Of a stretch of DNA of 64,000 bases, positions 52,797 through 61,399 are shown piece after piece; position 1 is the first letter of the stretch, and each line of letters begins with the position of its first letter. The notes beneath the pieces were generated by a model that saw only the letters and a list, made by a program, of their open reading frames with translations, was not told the origin of the DNA and did not search any database. This DNA is from Selenomonadales bacterium (lineage in GTDB: Bacteria > Bacillota > Negativicutes > Sporomusales > UBA7701): contig JARKNV010000062.1 in assembly GCA_029976065.1 (NCBI GenBank), forward strand, positions 1-64,000, in the 5' to 3' direction. The translations under genes and the position numbers were made by a program.

Positions 52797-52815
52797 CCTT
52801 ACAGCTTCTGTAAGG
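52797..52815. repeat. Perfect inverted repeat at the core/island boundary
   Basis: CCTTACAG / CTGTAAGG with a CTT loop lies 35 bp after the acetyltransferase gene and 70 bp before the integrase, where base composition falls. It could be a terminator lacking a T run or the core of an attachment site. The second copy, if any, is outside the window. Confidence 0.4.
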
Positions 52816-52852
52816 CAGTATGCATAAATGCCTATGTGGGGAATGCTCCAAC

Positions 52853-52879
52853 TACCTCCTGTTTAGCTGACGGGAGGTA
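52853..52879 (+). promoter_or_regulatory. Hairpin sequestering the integrase ribosome-binding site
   Basis: TACCTCC (52853-52859) is the exact complement of GGAGGTA (52873-52879), which is the Shine-Dalgarno of the integrase 6 bp before its ATG. If formed, the hairpin would lower translation of the recombinase. Confidence 0.5.
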
Positions 52880-52884
52880 TATTT

Positions 52885-53823
52885 ATGTCCAAAAGTTTAA
52901 GAAAGATGCAGCCGAAATTAAAAGCCTTAGAATTAGTGTCTGAATTCGTGAACGAAAAAAGATTGGATGGGTTAGGGAAGTTTGCAATTGAAGCAATTGA
53001 ATATTCACTTCAAAGATTCTTCAAACAATATAAAGGTACTTTTGACGACAAAGAAGACCTGTATAGTTCTGTCAGGACATTTCTCCTTGATAAGAGTAAG
53101 GGCAACGCTTATTACGATAAGCAACTGTCCATTCTAAACCGGTTTTTTGATTACTGTATTCGGCAAGGGATAATAACGGAAAATCCTTGCAAGGGGCTTA
53201 AATATAAACCACATCCAAGAAAAATTGTTGACCTGGATGTAAAGGTTATTAAAGCTCTTTTGAAATTGCCAGACCAGAAAACATTTGCTGGGTTTCGTAA
53301 TTGGGTGTTAATGGTGCTTATCCTGGATACAGGAATAAGGCCCTACGAGGCTCTACAATTGCGTATAAGCGATTTTAGGGAGACAATACTATGGGTTAGG
53401 CCAGAAGTCAGTAAAACAAGACGTGAACGCTTTTTGCCCTTGTCTAAGACAACTATTCTTGCTATCAAGAGACTGATAGCGGCAAGACATGACCTTTGGG
53501 AAAGGGATGGCTTTATCTTTTGTGGTTTTGAGGGCGAACAACTGTCTCATAAGACGATGCAATTAAGATTCCGCCAATATTCAAAGGAGTTGGGCACCAA
53601 GGTAACCTTATACGATTTGAGACATCTATTCGCAATTGGCTATGTGAGAAATAACGGTAATGTCTTTGCTCTCCAAAAAATCTTGGGTCATACAACAATG
53701 GATATGACCAGGGTTTATGTAGAACTAGTACAGGCGGACGTAATAAGAAATCATTCTGAAGCCAGCCCTATAAATACTCTCCTGACCGAACAGCGTAGGG
53801 TAGGTAAGATGAAGAAGTTTTAA
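52885..53823 (+). CDS. Tyrosine recombinase/integrase
   Basis: The 312-residue protein has an N-terminal SAM-like DNA-binding domain and a C-terminal catalytic domain. Catalytic residues visible are Arg in DTGIRPYEALQL, Lys in VSKTRRERFLPL, Arg-His in LYDLRHLFAIGY (Tyr instead of the usual first His), and His plus Tyr in LGHTTMDMTRVYVEL. It probably integrates and excises the island that begins here. Codon use and GC content drop sharply relative to the genes to its left. Confidence 0.92.
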   Translation: MSKSLRKMQPKLKALELVSEFVNEKRLDGLGKFAIEAIEYSLQRFFKQYKGTFDDKEDLYSSVRTFLLDKSKGNAYYDKQLSILNRFFDYCIRQGIITENPCKGLKYKPHPRKIVDLDVKVIKALLKLPDQKTFAGFRNWVLMVLILDTGIRPYEALQLRISDFRETILWVRPEVSKTRRERFLPLSKTTILAIKRLIAARHDLWERDGFIFCGFEGEQLSHKTMQLRFRQYSKELGTKVTLYDLRHLFAIGYVRNNGNVFALQKILGHTTMDMTRVYVELVQADVIRNHSEASPINTLLTEQRRVGKMKKF

Positions 53824-53923
53824 TTAAAGTATTTGGTAGGTCCAAAACCGCAACATAGGCAAGCAACGCCGTTGCACAATTTTACAAATTCTAAACGAAT
53901 AAAGTTAATAAAAAGGATTAGGC

Positions 53924-53950
53924 AAAAAAAAGGCATGTCGATGCCTTTTT
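53924..53950. terminator. Bidirectional intrinsic terminator
   Basis: AAAAAAAAGGCAT / ATGCCTTTTT forms a hairpin between the convergent integrase and SIR2-protein genes. Confidence 0.85.
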
Positions 53951-53959
53951 CTTCTAATA

Positions 53960-56944
53960 TTAGCAAAAATATTTAAAATATATTTCTTTAAGTTTAATAT
54001 CAGTATTGTTCGATAGAATAGCGTCTTTAAGCTTGGCTTTTAGAATAGACTTCGCTTTTTTGTTTTTCATAATTTTTTGTTTCCACTCTTCAGATAGTTT
54101 TATTAGCCAATTGAAATCAAAATTATCGTAATTAAATTTATCAGGGTCAATGAAAAAGTCAAATATCGCTTCCTTTCCAATAAATTTCCTATATTTATTT
54201 TTGTCTATGTAACTATTTGAATAAATAATGTTAGTGAGATGAGCCATAACATTATAGACTGGGTCTGGGAAACTTTTACCCTGCTTAGATTCGTTTTCAC
54301 GGACTATTGATTCAGCCATAGCTATGCATTTGCCTTCTAGTTCTGCAGAAGGCCCAATCACTTTTCGAACACAAGCTTCTGCATATAAATCGAGACTAAA
54401 GTTATTTTCTAATGCAAATTGTGTCAATTCTGTTATTCTTATTGCAACTTCATGCGGAGCAATCGTATAAATAGGTACGACACACTCCATATAACTACTT
54501 ATATTTAAATCTTTTTTTATAGTGTTAATAAAAGTAAGCAGTATTGGTGAGGTCATTTTAAAATCACTATTAGCAGAATTTATACCATATACTAATATTT
54601 CAATCATTCGCGTAGATTCGTAATAATCATCAATGACCTTTAGCGATATTAATTTTGCTAAGTAATCTTCCAAATAATTTGTTAGGCTATCAGTCTCAAC
54701 GTGTTCTTTATTGTGTTTTACTTGGTGATAAATAAATTGTCTAACATACTTGCCGTTGAGTAGGTGACTTTTTGGCAATAATAATCTGAGTCCATTTATT
54801 ACTGCAACAAATTCTTCGCTTTTTAGAGGTACCCTCGAAAGAATCAACGTCAGACAGTTGATTTTATCAATAAAGATGCGAAACTTATCGATTTCGAGGA
54901 AAGAATCTATTAAATTTTGATAACTAAGTAGTAGTTCTTGGTCATCAGGTGACTTCAGAACAATCTGATTGATGTTGTACTTATCCAAAAGCTTTTCTAA
55001 ATATTTTGCTTCAATATTAGTAACCATAATGTACAAAGCAAAAAAAGGAATCGCTTCCATTTTGTTTACTTTCACGTTAATAAATGGGAAAAATACTTCG
55101 CTTTCATCTTTATTGCGGTCGATAGTTGTGTAACTTATTAAAACACTTTCTATATAGCTTTTATAAAAAGATTTCAGTTCACTATAGTGGTCTATCATTA
55201 AATAGTTTAGATTTATATATTCCCATAGCTGAGCGACCCTAAAATTAAGTTTAAAAATAGGACCAGTCTCTCGGGGGGCCACTCGTTGGATATTTTCTTC
55301 TTCTTTTACTTCGTTTTGAGATTTTACGGATTCATAAAAATTTTGGTATATTAATTTGAAATTTAGTAAATCCTTTAAGAAGAAATATTTCTGCCTTTGA
55401 TTCTGTGGCATTTTCATATATATTTGGTCTAAATCAATGGTAGCTACTTCTTCGGATATTATCTCTAGCTCTTCTTTTGACATTTTTATATCAGATAACC
55501 ATAACGTATTAGCGAGTTTTCCTACATGTCGCCTGTTAAATTCCGACAAAAAGAAAGTTAGGTAGTCGTTGGATTTAAAAGCTTTAATTGATACTATTTT
55601 TAGTATTTTATATGAGCTAAGAAAGTCACCCAATTTGTAGAAGTAAAATGCTTTTCGAATAAGTGTCATATTGGGGTAATCATATTCAATTACGGAAGAT
55701 AGTAAATCTTTTTTTATTTTCTTATACTGAAAGAAGCTAAGAAGGTCGGAATCCTCGTATTTTAAAGGCTGCTCAGTAATAAATTTATAGGAAACTTTTT
55801 TAGAATGTGCTGTTGAAGACCAAAATATTAATTGGGTAATATCAGCTTTTAGGAAAATTTTGTCTACTTCCTGCTTTTTCTCTAGTTGCTCTTTATGAGC
55901 TATATTATTTGGTTTTAGCTTTTTTGCTTCCGTAACATATGATTTTAAAATTGCTGAATCAGTTTCCAAGGTGGAATAATCAACATGGAAAATTGCACTT
56001 TCTTCTAATAAGTATTTAATATCGTTAGGCAAGACTTTATTCAAAGCATTTAGAATCGAGAGTTTATTGTAAATTATGTCTATTGCGCTTTTCCCAATAT
56101 CATTTTTTGCTGTCTTTATATACTTTAAAAATTTATATAAGGAGAGACCACGACCGTGTAACTTTTTGTGGTCAGACATCCCCGAAACGAACTTTTCAAT
56201 AGTAGAAAAATAAAGAATGTTTATCCCGCGATTTTTATAATATTGAAATTCCACATGATTAATATCCTTTGATTTTTCACCAACATTTAGCAAATAAGCA
56301 TGCTGGAAATCATCTTTTAAAATGTCTTTGACCCATTGAAATATTAGTCGAACATCTGGGTCGCTTACTGAATATCCAACAAATAATACGGTATATGTCG
56401 CAAAAAGTGATTTTACGAAGTTTTCAATTAGCTTGAAATTGTTTGAATAGGAAAGATAGTCGTCTTCTTTTAGAACAACGTTTTTTACCAAAAGGTCTCC
56501 ATGCATTTTAATTATCATTTTATTGTTTGGAGTATAAGGCAAATCCTTATCCATCTTGACTGTATCAAAAAAAATACCTTTTTCCAAAACCGTTTGTTCA
56601 AGAAGGTCGTCAAAGTTTGTTGTTATAATATGAGCAGGATTTAATTCAAAAAGTATTTCATGAATAGGATTAGGTTTTGCTTTTTCGTTGAAGAGGTTGG
56701 TTAAGACGTCATAGTATTCTTTACTACCTCGTTCATTAAAATAATATTGTGGGATTTTTAGATAGTCATCAGTAGTGTAAGGGGGGGGGCTATTACCAAT
56801 TCCCTTAGCGTAAGCATTGATGATTTCACCCCACGAAGGTAATCCTGAATTAGCGGAAACTCCAGCACCTGTAAATATTACAAGCTTATTCTTGTCAATT
56901 GCATCTTGGAGTTTCGCGATGCTTTCAAGAGTAAAGCGTTCCAT
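53960..56944 (-). CDS. SIR2-domain anti-phage defence protein, DSR2-like
   Basis: The 994-residue protein starts with a SIR2 NADase domain (about residues 1-270): NKLVIFTGAGVSANSGLPSWGEI, NPAHIITTNFDDLLEQT with the catalytic Asn, IIKMHGDLL with the catalytic His, and TVLFVGYSVSDPDVRLIFQWV. A long, mostly helical C-terminal part ends with IFDFFIDPDKFNYDNFDFNWL. Length, architecture and these segments fit defence-associated sirtuin 2 (DSR2), which depletes NAD+ when it recognises a phage tail tube protein, killing the infected cell. ATG 56944 follows GGAGGGAAGG. A run of nine C at 56781-56789 lies in codons near residue 53. Confidence 0.88.
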   Translation of the reverse strand: MERFTLESIAKLQDAIDKNKLVIFTGAGVSANSGLPSWGEIINAYAKGIGNSPPPYTTDDYLKIPQYYFNERGSKEYYDVLTNLFNEKAKPNPIHEILFELNPAHIITTNFDDLLEQTVLEKGIFFDTVKMDKDLPYTPNNKMIIKMHGDLLVKNVVLKEDDYLSYSNNFKLIENFVKSLFATYTVLFVGYSVSDPDVRLIFQWVKDILKDDFQHAYLLNVGEKSKDINHVEFQYYKNRGINILYFSTIEKFVSGMSDHKKLHGRGLSLYKFLKYIKTAKNDIGKSAIDIIYNKLSILNALNKVLPNDIKYLLEESAIFHVDYSTLETDSAILKSYVTEAKKLKPNNIAHKEQLEKKQEVDKIFLKADITQLIFWSSTAHSKKVSYKFITEQPLKYEDSDLLSFFQYKKIKKDLLSSVIEYDYPNMTLIRKAFYFYKLGDFLSSYKILKIVSIKAFKSNDYLTFFLSEFNRRHVGKLANTLWLSDIKMSKEELEIISEEVATIDLDQIYMKMPQNQRQKYFFLKDLLNFKLIYQNFYESVKSQNEVKEEENIQRVAPRETGPIFKLNFRVAQLWEYINLNYLMIDHYSELKSFYKSYIESVLISYTTIDRNKDESEVFFPFINVKVNKMEAIPFFALYIMVTNIEAKYLEKLLDKYNINQIVLKSPDDQELLLSYQNLIDSFLEIDKFRIFIDKINCLTLILSRVPLKSEEFVAVINGLRLLLPKSHLLNGKYVRQFIYHQVKHNKEHVETDSLTNYLEDYLAKLISLKVIDDYYESTRMIEILVYGINSANSDFKMTSPILLTFINTIKKDLNISSYMECVVPIYTIAPHEVAIRITELTQFALENNFSLDLYAEACVRKVIGPSAELEGKCIAMAESIVRENESKQGKSFPDPVYNVMAHLTNIIYSNSYIDKNKYRKFIGKEAIFDFFIDPDKFNYDNFDFNWLIKLSEEWKQKIMKNKKAKSILKAKLKDAILSNNTDIKLKEIYFKYFC
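56781..56789. repeat. Homopolymer tract C9 (G9 on the plus strand) in the DSR2-like gene
   Basis: Nine consecutive C residues in the coding strand encode the PPP of NSPPPYTT, within an otherwise AT-rich gene and about 160 bp after the start codon. Such tracts can slip by one base during replication and switch the gene off or on. The given length keeps the gene in frame. Confidence 0.6.
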
Positions 56945-57054
56945 CAAACCTTCCCTCCATTCATGGAAAAACTTTCGAGATGTAAGATGGTTTTCCCTAC
57001 GTATTTTCTACAAAATTGTAATTTAATGGACATAATAGCTATAATCGTAAAATA

Positions 57055-57074
57055 AAGAGGCCTATTAGGCCTCT
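57055..57074 (-). terminator. Intrinsic terminator of the resolvase gene
   Basis: On the minus strand AGAGGCC / GGCCTCT with a short loop is followed by TTATTTT, overlapping the stop codon. Confidence 0.75.
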
Positions 57075-57642
57075 ACCTTGTTTTGGTACTTTCATATTCT
57101 TTCGCCCGGTTATACCAAGTATTTTTCTTTATGCCTGTAGTTTTCATAGCCTCAACTGCTGTAATTTCTCTTGCTCTCCAACGTTTATAAGTGGCAACAA
57201 ATTTATCGTCAATACAAATCTTGGGTCTCCCGTAAGGACGACCTTGATTCAGAGCAATGTCTATCCCCTCGCGCTGTCGTTGCTTAATTGTATCCCGTTC
57301 TAGCTGACTGAGTGCAGCAAAAACTGATAGCATGAACTGGCCTTGAGGGGTATTAGTGTCTATGGATTCTTTAAGACTGACTAAACCGACTTTCTTGGTT
57401 TTTAGAGCCTCGACTATATTGAGAAAGTCAAGGGTATTTCTAGCGAGACGGCTTATGCTTTCTATATAGATTGTATCTCCCTCACGAGCAAAGTCTAACA
57501 TTGTCTTTAATTCGGGCCTATTAGTATTTTTGCCGCTAGCCTTCTCCTCAAAAATCCTTTCAATATTGAGAGGCTTTAACGCTTCATGTTGTCGCACTAC
57601 GTTTTGGTCTAATGAAGAAACTCTAATATAGCCAATTCTCAA
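57073..57642 (-). CDS. Serine recombinase (resolvase/invertase family)
   Basis: The 189-residue protein has the resolvase catalytic domain with Ser in YIRVSSLDQN, IERIFEEKASGKNTNRPELKTML, IYIESISRLARNTLDFL and ALSQLERDTIKQRQREGI. A C-terminal helix-turn-helix region (YGRPKICIDDKF then AVEAMKTTGIKKNTWYNRAKEY) follows. It would resolve cointegrates or invert DNA at the nearby repeat cluster. The TTG start follows GGGAGGGATAGCCG. Multiple binding-site-like repeats lie directly upstream, as in resolvase-res modules. Confidence 0.92.
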   Translation of the reverse strand: MRIGYIRVSSLDQNVVRQHEALKPLNIERIFEEKASGKNTNRPELKTMLDFAREGDTIYIESISRLARNTLDFLNIVEALKTKKVGLVSLKESIDTNTPQGQFMLSVFAALSQLERDTIKQRQREGIDIALNQGRPYGRPKICIDDKFVATYKRWRAREITAVEAMKTTGIKKNTWYNRAKEYESTKTR

Positions 57643-57849
57643 CGGCTATCCCTCCCTACTGTTTCCAGTATTAGAATAACACTAACGTTTGAAAATGTCA
57701 ATATTAATAAATAAACGTTTATAAAAACAAAAATAAACTTTTATAAACGTAAAAATGTTGCGTTTATAAAAGTAGACTTTTTAAGACGTTAATATCGAAA
57801 GGGGACTTTTCTGGATGCCCGGTACGGGGTAAAAAATAGGTGGGCAGAG
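57643..57849. promoter_or_regulatory. res-like region with four related sites
   Basis: Copies related to ACGTTTATAAAAGT occur at 57715-57728 (plus), 57737-57750 (inverted) and 57760-57773 (plus). A weaker copy, ACGTTTGAAAATGT, lies at 57685-57698. Centre spacings are about 22-23 bp for the last three. This is the arrangement expected for resolvase dimer sites upstream of a serine recombinase gene. The rest of the stretch contains no gene. Confidence 0.65.
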
Positions 57850-58137
57850 TCATAAAATCCCCCCTTGTTTTTCAAAAAATGGCGCAAAATACAGAAGAAT
57901 AGCTGCTATAGAGGTACCTGTAGCAAGGAGGTTCAACATCCCGCCCACTCCGCTTAGTGGCCATTTCACCATCCTGGGGAATGGGTTGTTTTTGTTTCTA
58001 GGGAGAAATCTGGGGACCAAAAACCTTATTAAGGAGGCATTAGGAGATTGTTTTCTTAGTGTGGGAGGAAAGCATATAGGAAACATGGTCAAGAAATCAT
58101 CGTTAGAAGGAACGGTTTTTTGATGCAAAGGTTTCAT
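57850..58137 (-). CDS. Doubtful small hypothetical protein, 95 residues
   Basis: The frame is open but has no good ribosome site before its ATG. The C-terminal third (MLNLLATGTSIAAILLYFAPFF) could be a transmembrane segment, and a start at that inner ATG is possible. An equally long open frame without a start lies on the opposite strand. It may be a remnant of mobile DNA rather than a gene. Confidence 0.2.
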   Translation of the reverse strand: MKPLHQKTVPSNDDFLTMFPICFPPTLRKQSPNASLIRFLVPRFLPRNKNNPFPRMVKWPLSGVGGMLNLLATGTSIAAILLYFAPFFEKQGGIL

Positions 58138-58244
58138 ACCGGCTGAGATTTTTTGCGCTTCCTACGACCTCCTAGGCGGGGCATAATGTATGTTGAATCA
58201 GCACCGGAAAAAGAAGGGAGGTTTAAAGCGGTAAAAATGTAAAA

Positions 58245-58282
58245 ATAACCGGGAACGGGTTTTTGTCCTGTTCCCGGTTTTG
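58245..58282. terminator. Bidirectional intrinsic terminator
   Basis: AACCGGGAAC / GTTCCCGGTT with a T-rich loop and a following TTTTGG. On the minus strand it lies at the end of the 58286-58846 gene. Confidence 0.85.
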
Positions 58283-58285
58283 GCT

Positions 58286-58846
58286 TCAAACTTGAAAATC
58301 TTTGCTTATATTACTTCTTAATGTTGCTAAGCCTCGTAGTGTTATTATAGCAATCCCTCGCAACACTTTCATGCCCGCAGGCAAGTGCCCAACGAATAGT
58401 GAGTCGGAGATTTGTTGTAGTTCCTTATCTAACACTTCCTTGGCTAAACCAAAGTGAATTGAGCCTTCAACATGTGATACGTGGTCAATTAGTTGATGTA
58501 CTGTTACTGGTTTTCCGCGACACACCATGACGTTGTGTTTTAAAAACTGTTCTAACTTAAGCTCAACCGGTTTTTTTAGGGGTGGATAGGCTACATCGGG
58601 GTCAGTGGAATCCTCTAGCGAACAATATTCAATTTCATTATAAGGCGAGAACGTGGTTAGTGTATTGGCAACAAAGCGGATAGGAAGCTTGCGGTCACGG
58701 TTTACTTGATGTACTAGAGCAGAACCATCTAATAAAAGTTTGCGCAAGAGTCCGCCAAGCATTAGTGAATCATAAATGCTATTTCTGCCGAGTCTCTCTT
58801 CTATTTCTCTTAGCGTTTCAAGAAAAACGAAATCTTGGCTTACCAT
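58286..58846 (-). CDS. Hypothetical protein, 186 residues
   Basis: I start at ATG 58846, preceded by GGGGGAAACAGT, instead of the track start 51 codons upstream. The product opens MVSQDFVFLETLREIEERLG and continues with a helical segment (MLGGLLRKLLLDGSALVHQVNRD) and mixed alpha/beta sequence ending in a hydrophobic stretch. No family is recognised. It is island-encoded and flanked by the resolvase module and small Cys-rich genes, so an accessory or phage-related role is possible. Confidence 0.6.
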   Translation of the reverse strand: MVSQDFVFLETLREIEERLGRNSIYDSLMLGGLLRKLLLDGSALVHQVNRDRKLPIRFVANTLTTFSPYNEIEYCSLEDSTDPDVAYPPLKKPVELKLEQFLKHNVMVCRGKPVTVHQLIDHVSHVEGSIHFGLAKEVLDKELQQISDSLFVGHLPAGMKVLRGIAIITLRGLATLRSNISKDFQV

Positions 58847-59015
58847 ACTGTTTCCCCCAACTTCAAAACACGGCCTAGCTTTAACTAGTGCCGTGTATAA
58901 TGCGTTAATATGTGACACAAATTTATTTTCTATAGGCTGAGGTGATATCCTGCTCGACGAGTTGCCAAAAACAATAAGCTCGGGTACAATACCAAACATA
59001 TGTTTGCAATAACGG

Positions 59016-59246
59016 GTGAGAACATGGGAAAACCTTTGTAGATATTATAGCGGAACAGATAAAAGCGGCCATATTAGACCGCTCCTTTTGACCTGGGAAG
59101 ATGGACGAAAGTTTGAAATTGATAGGGTATTAGATGTAAGGCAAACCCCTTCTTTAAAGGTCGGCGGGTTGGGCGTACGGTATACCCGCCGGATTCGGGG
59201 GAAAGAAGTGTATTTGTTCTGCGACGAGGGTAAGTGGGTTTGTTGA
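59016..59246 (+). CDS. Hypothetical protein, 76 residues (small beta-rich accessory protein)
   Basis: The product contains HIRPLLLTWEDGRKFEIDRVLDVRQTPSLKVGGLGVRYTRRIRGKEVYLFCDEGKWVC, a pattern seen in small accessory proteins of Firmicutes that often accompany Y-family polymerase or mobile genes. No such partner is present here. The GTG start has only a weak ribosome site. The function is unknown. Confidence 0.55.
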   Translation: MRTWENLCRYYSGTDKSGHIRPLLLTWEDGRKFEIDRVLDVRQTPSLKVGGLGVRYTRRIRGKEVYLFCDEGKWVC

Positions 59247-59411
59247 AAAGTGAGACCTGAGACCTAACAGATAAGGACTGCCAGCTCTTACAATTTTTGA
59301 TAAGATTGGCAATAATGGATATAGTATCTTATGAAGGACTCTTGAAATAGAAGTGTTACCGATTCGTATAACTACGGTGTTTTTGGAGCCTTCAATATGA
59401 GGAGGGGATTT

Positions 59412-59636
59412 ATGATGTACAAAGAGTTTTGTTGCGCAATCTGTGGCAATGAGCAACATCTGTCCTTCTCTGACCTTGCGGACCTAGCAAAAGCACTCGG
59501 GAAATCATTCGAGGAGATTGACGAGATAAAAACTTGCGTCTGCGGAGATTGTTCGAAGACCGAGGAGTATAGGCAGAGTTTTTTTCTCAAGCCAATACCT
59601 CATATAGTTTTAGCTGAAAAAAGAGATATAGGTTAA
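59412..59636 (+). CDS. Small cysteine-rich hypothetical protein, 74 residues
   Basis: GAGGAGGGGATTT precedes ATG 59412. The product starts MYKEFCCAICGNEQHLSF and later has CVCGDC, giving two cysteine pairs suited to one zinc ribbon with an acidic helix between them. The family is unknown. It lies just before the IS110 element, separated by a terminator. Confidence 0.6.
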   Translation: MMYKEFCCAICGNEQHLSFSDLADLAKALGKSFEEIDEIKTCVCGDCSKTEEYRQSFFLKPIPHIVLAEKRDIG

Positions 59637-59659
59637 GAAAAGCGCTAAGAATACTGTAG

Positions 59660-59689
59660 CCATACCTAGATAGGTATGGTTGCTTTTTT
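59660..59689 (+). terminator. Intrinsic terminator before the IS110 element
   Basis: CCATACCTA / TAGGTATGG pairs around a short loop and is followed by a T run within TTGCTTTTTTG. Confidence 0.8.
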
Positions 59690-59699
59690 GTATAAAAAC

Positions 59700-61075
59700 G
59701 TGAGGATTGAGAAAACTATGCAAAAAGCATTCGGGTGGGAATTATGGATAAGTGCCTTTACAGAGATAGTGATAGGTTCCACGACTACTACGTCGGGATT
59801 GACATAGGGTATAAGTTCCATGAGGCTTCATGTATACCCAAAGATTCTTTCTATGATAGGAAACAGTCGTGGAAGAAAAGCGAAACAATAAAGTTTAATT
59901 CAGATGGCGATGGGATTTGTAGGCTACTATCCTTCCTGAAGAGTTATTCAGCCGAACCTTCAAACTTTTGCCTCCTATTAGAACCGACGGGAGGATATTT
60001 CGGTTATGTGCTGATACAGGCTATGATAAAAGCTGGCTATCAGGTGAATCTAGTGGAGAATCGAGCTGTCAAGGATTTCCGAGAGAAGAGTTTGGGGTTA
60101 TGGGAGAAAAGCGACGCTATAGATTGCAGGGTGATGGCATACCTCGCTTTTCAGAAGTCATTGACCCCGTCACTTTTCGGTATCAGGATGATGGAATACT
60201 ATCAACCTCTACAGAACCTTTGCAAAGCAATCGCGGCAGATAGATGGTCTACTCAAAAGCAATTGAACAGTCGGAAGAGGCAGTTTCAGCAACTGTTGTC
60301 TGTTACCTATCCGGAGTTGAAAACGGTGTTTGACATTGCTAAGGCAGGTATCGCACTAAGGCGGCTTATAAAAAAATACCCAACACTGCGTGACCTTGCA
60401 GGGGCGTCGGAAGAAGTAAATATATAAGGACTTGCTCGAATCCGGAGGTAGGTTTCGTGCGAAAAGCAAAAGCGTTACTCTAAGGAAGCTACTGGACAAC
60501 GCGATTATTATAGATATGCCTTTCTTTATATCAAGGCAGAAGATGTTGATTGAAGACATTGAAAGGCTAGAACAGATTATCGCTTGCCTAGATAGTCAAA
60601 TAAGAGAAATCGTGGATAATCATCCGTATAAGCCTATATTGTGGTCGCTGCCGGCCAAGGGATACATATGGGCGTGCACTTTGATTGGCGTAATCGGAAA
60701 CGTTAATCGGTTCAGCAATTACAAGCAGTTTAAAAAGTACGTCGGATTCACGGCCGAGGGTAAAACGTCTGGTGTTTCGGTACGGGCGTCTAGGATGAGT
60801 TACCATGGGGCGAGACCGACAAGGCGCGTGCTGTTTCAGATGACAATGTTTTTGATATCTCCCAGGGGTGGGGATAACCCTTTCAAAGAACATTATAAAA
60901 GGCTTATAGACAGAGATATGCCAAAGATGAAAGCTATCGGACATGTTGCCGGCAAACTGGCTCAAGTAATGTACAGTTGCCTTAAGTATGGAAGAACATA
61001 CGATTTAGCGGTACATCGAATGGCGTTATCCAAAAATTGAATGTAGATTTAGAACCCCTAGAAGAAAAGTGTTGC
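59700..61075 (+). mobile_element. IS110-family insertion sequence (approximate limits)
   Basis: The limits are estimated from the transposase frames. IS110 elements lack terminal inverted repeats, so the ends cannot be fixed by eye. The non-coding flanks may hold the element's guide (seekRNA/bridge RNA) region, as in the family. Confidence 0.5.
59744..61040 (+). pseudogene. IS110 family transposase, interrupted by a frameshift
   Basis: Two consecutive frames (59744-60427 and 60432-61040) together make one IS110-type transposase. The first has the DEDD nuclease parts: YVGIDIGYKFHE, LLEPTGGYFGYVL and KSDAIDCRVMAY. The second has the Transposase_20 part, LPAKGYIWACTLIGVIGNVNRFSNYKQFKKYVGFTAEG, and a Ser-containing stretch ASRMSYHGARPTRR. 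The frame changes by one base around 60422-60428 in an AT-repeat (TATATAA). The element is probably inactive, though a programmed shift cannot be ruled out. Confidence 0.8.
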
Positions 61076-61399
61076 TGGCGAAAGTTGGACAACTTGATAT
61101 ACTCTGGGGTCTTTTTTATTTTGAATATTCCTTAACAACCTAGGATAGGAATAAGGGGTGTCGTTTGTCATCCCCAATGCCGGTTTCCACTGGCCGCGTG
61201 CTTATTGTCCTTGTCTGTACGGGAAAATTTACTTTTCACCAGGATACTAAAGGATAGAGATTTTTCTATTGGCCTGTCCCAGATGCTTTTCCTTGTATTT
61301 GGGAATAGGTGTAAAGGTTAGCTATGTAAAAAGGAGGACTTGGATACTGTTGGTATAATATGTAATGTGTTGTGAGAGTTTTAGTGCGGAGGTGTCGAA
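61041..61399 (+). other. Gene-free stretch between IS110 and the caspase-helicase gene
   Basis: I see no coding sequence here. ACCCC near 61060 and GGGGTCTTTTTT near 61106 could form a terminator for the transposase side, and TATAAT at about 61352 with GGAGGTGTCGAA later suggests the promoter and ribosome site of the following gene. Part of this stretch may be the IS110 right end. Confidence 0.4.

Noticed and set aside
52770-52884. tRNA gene as integration target of the island
   Set aside because: I looked for cloverleaf arms and a CCA-type end near the integrase and found none.
57850-58137. Plus-strand open frame (RRFNIPPTPLSGHFTILG...) opposite the 95-residue ORF
   Set aside because: It has no start codon and no ribosome site. 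It is probably remnant sequence, and neither strand is convincing.
58138-58285. CRISPR-like repeats in the island
   Set aside because: No regularly spaced repeats were found here or elsewhere in the window; only the res-like sites recur.
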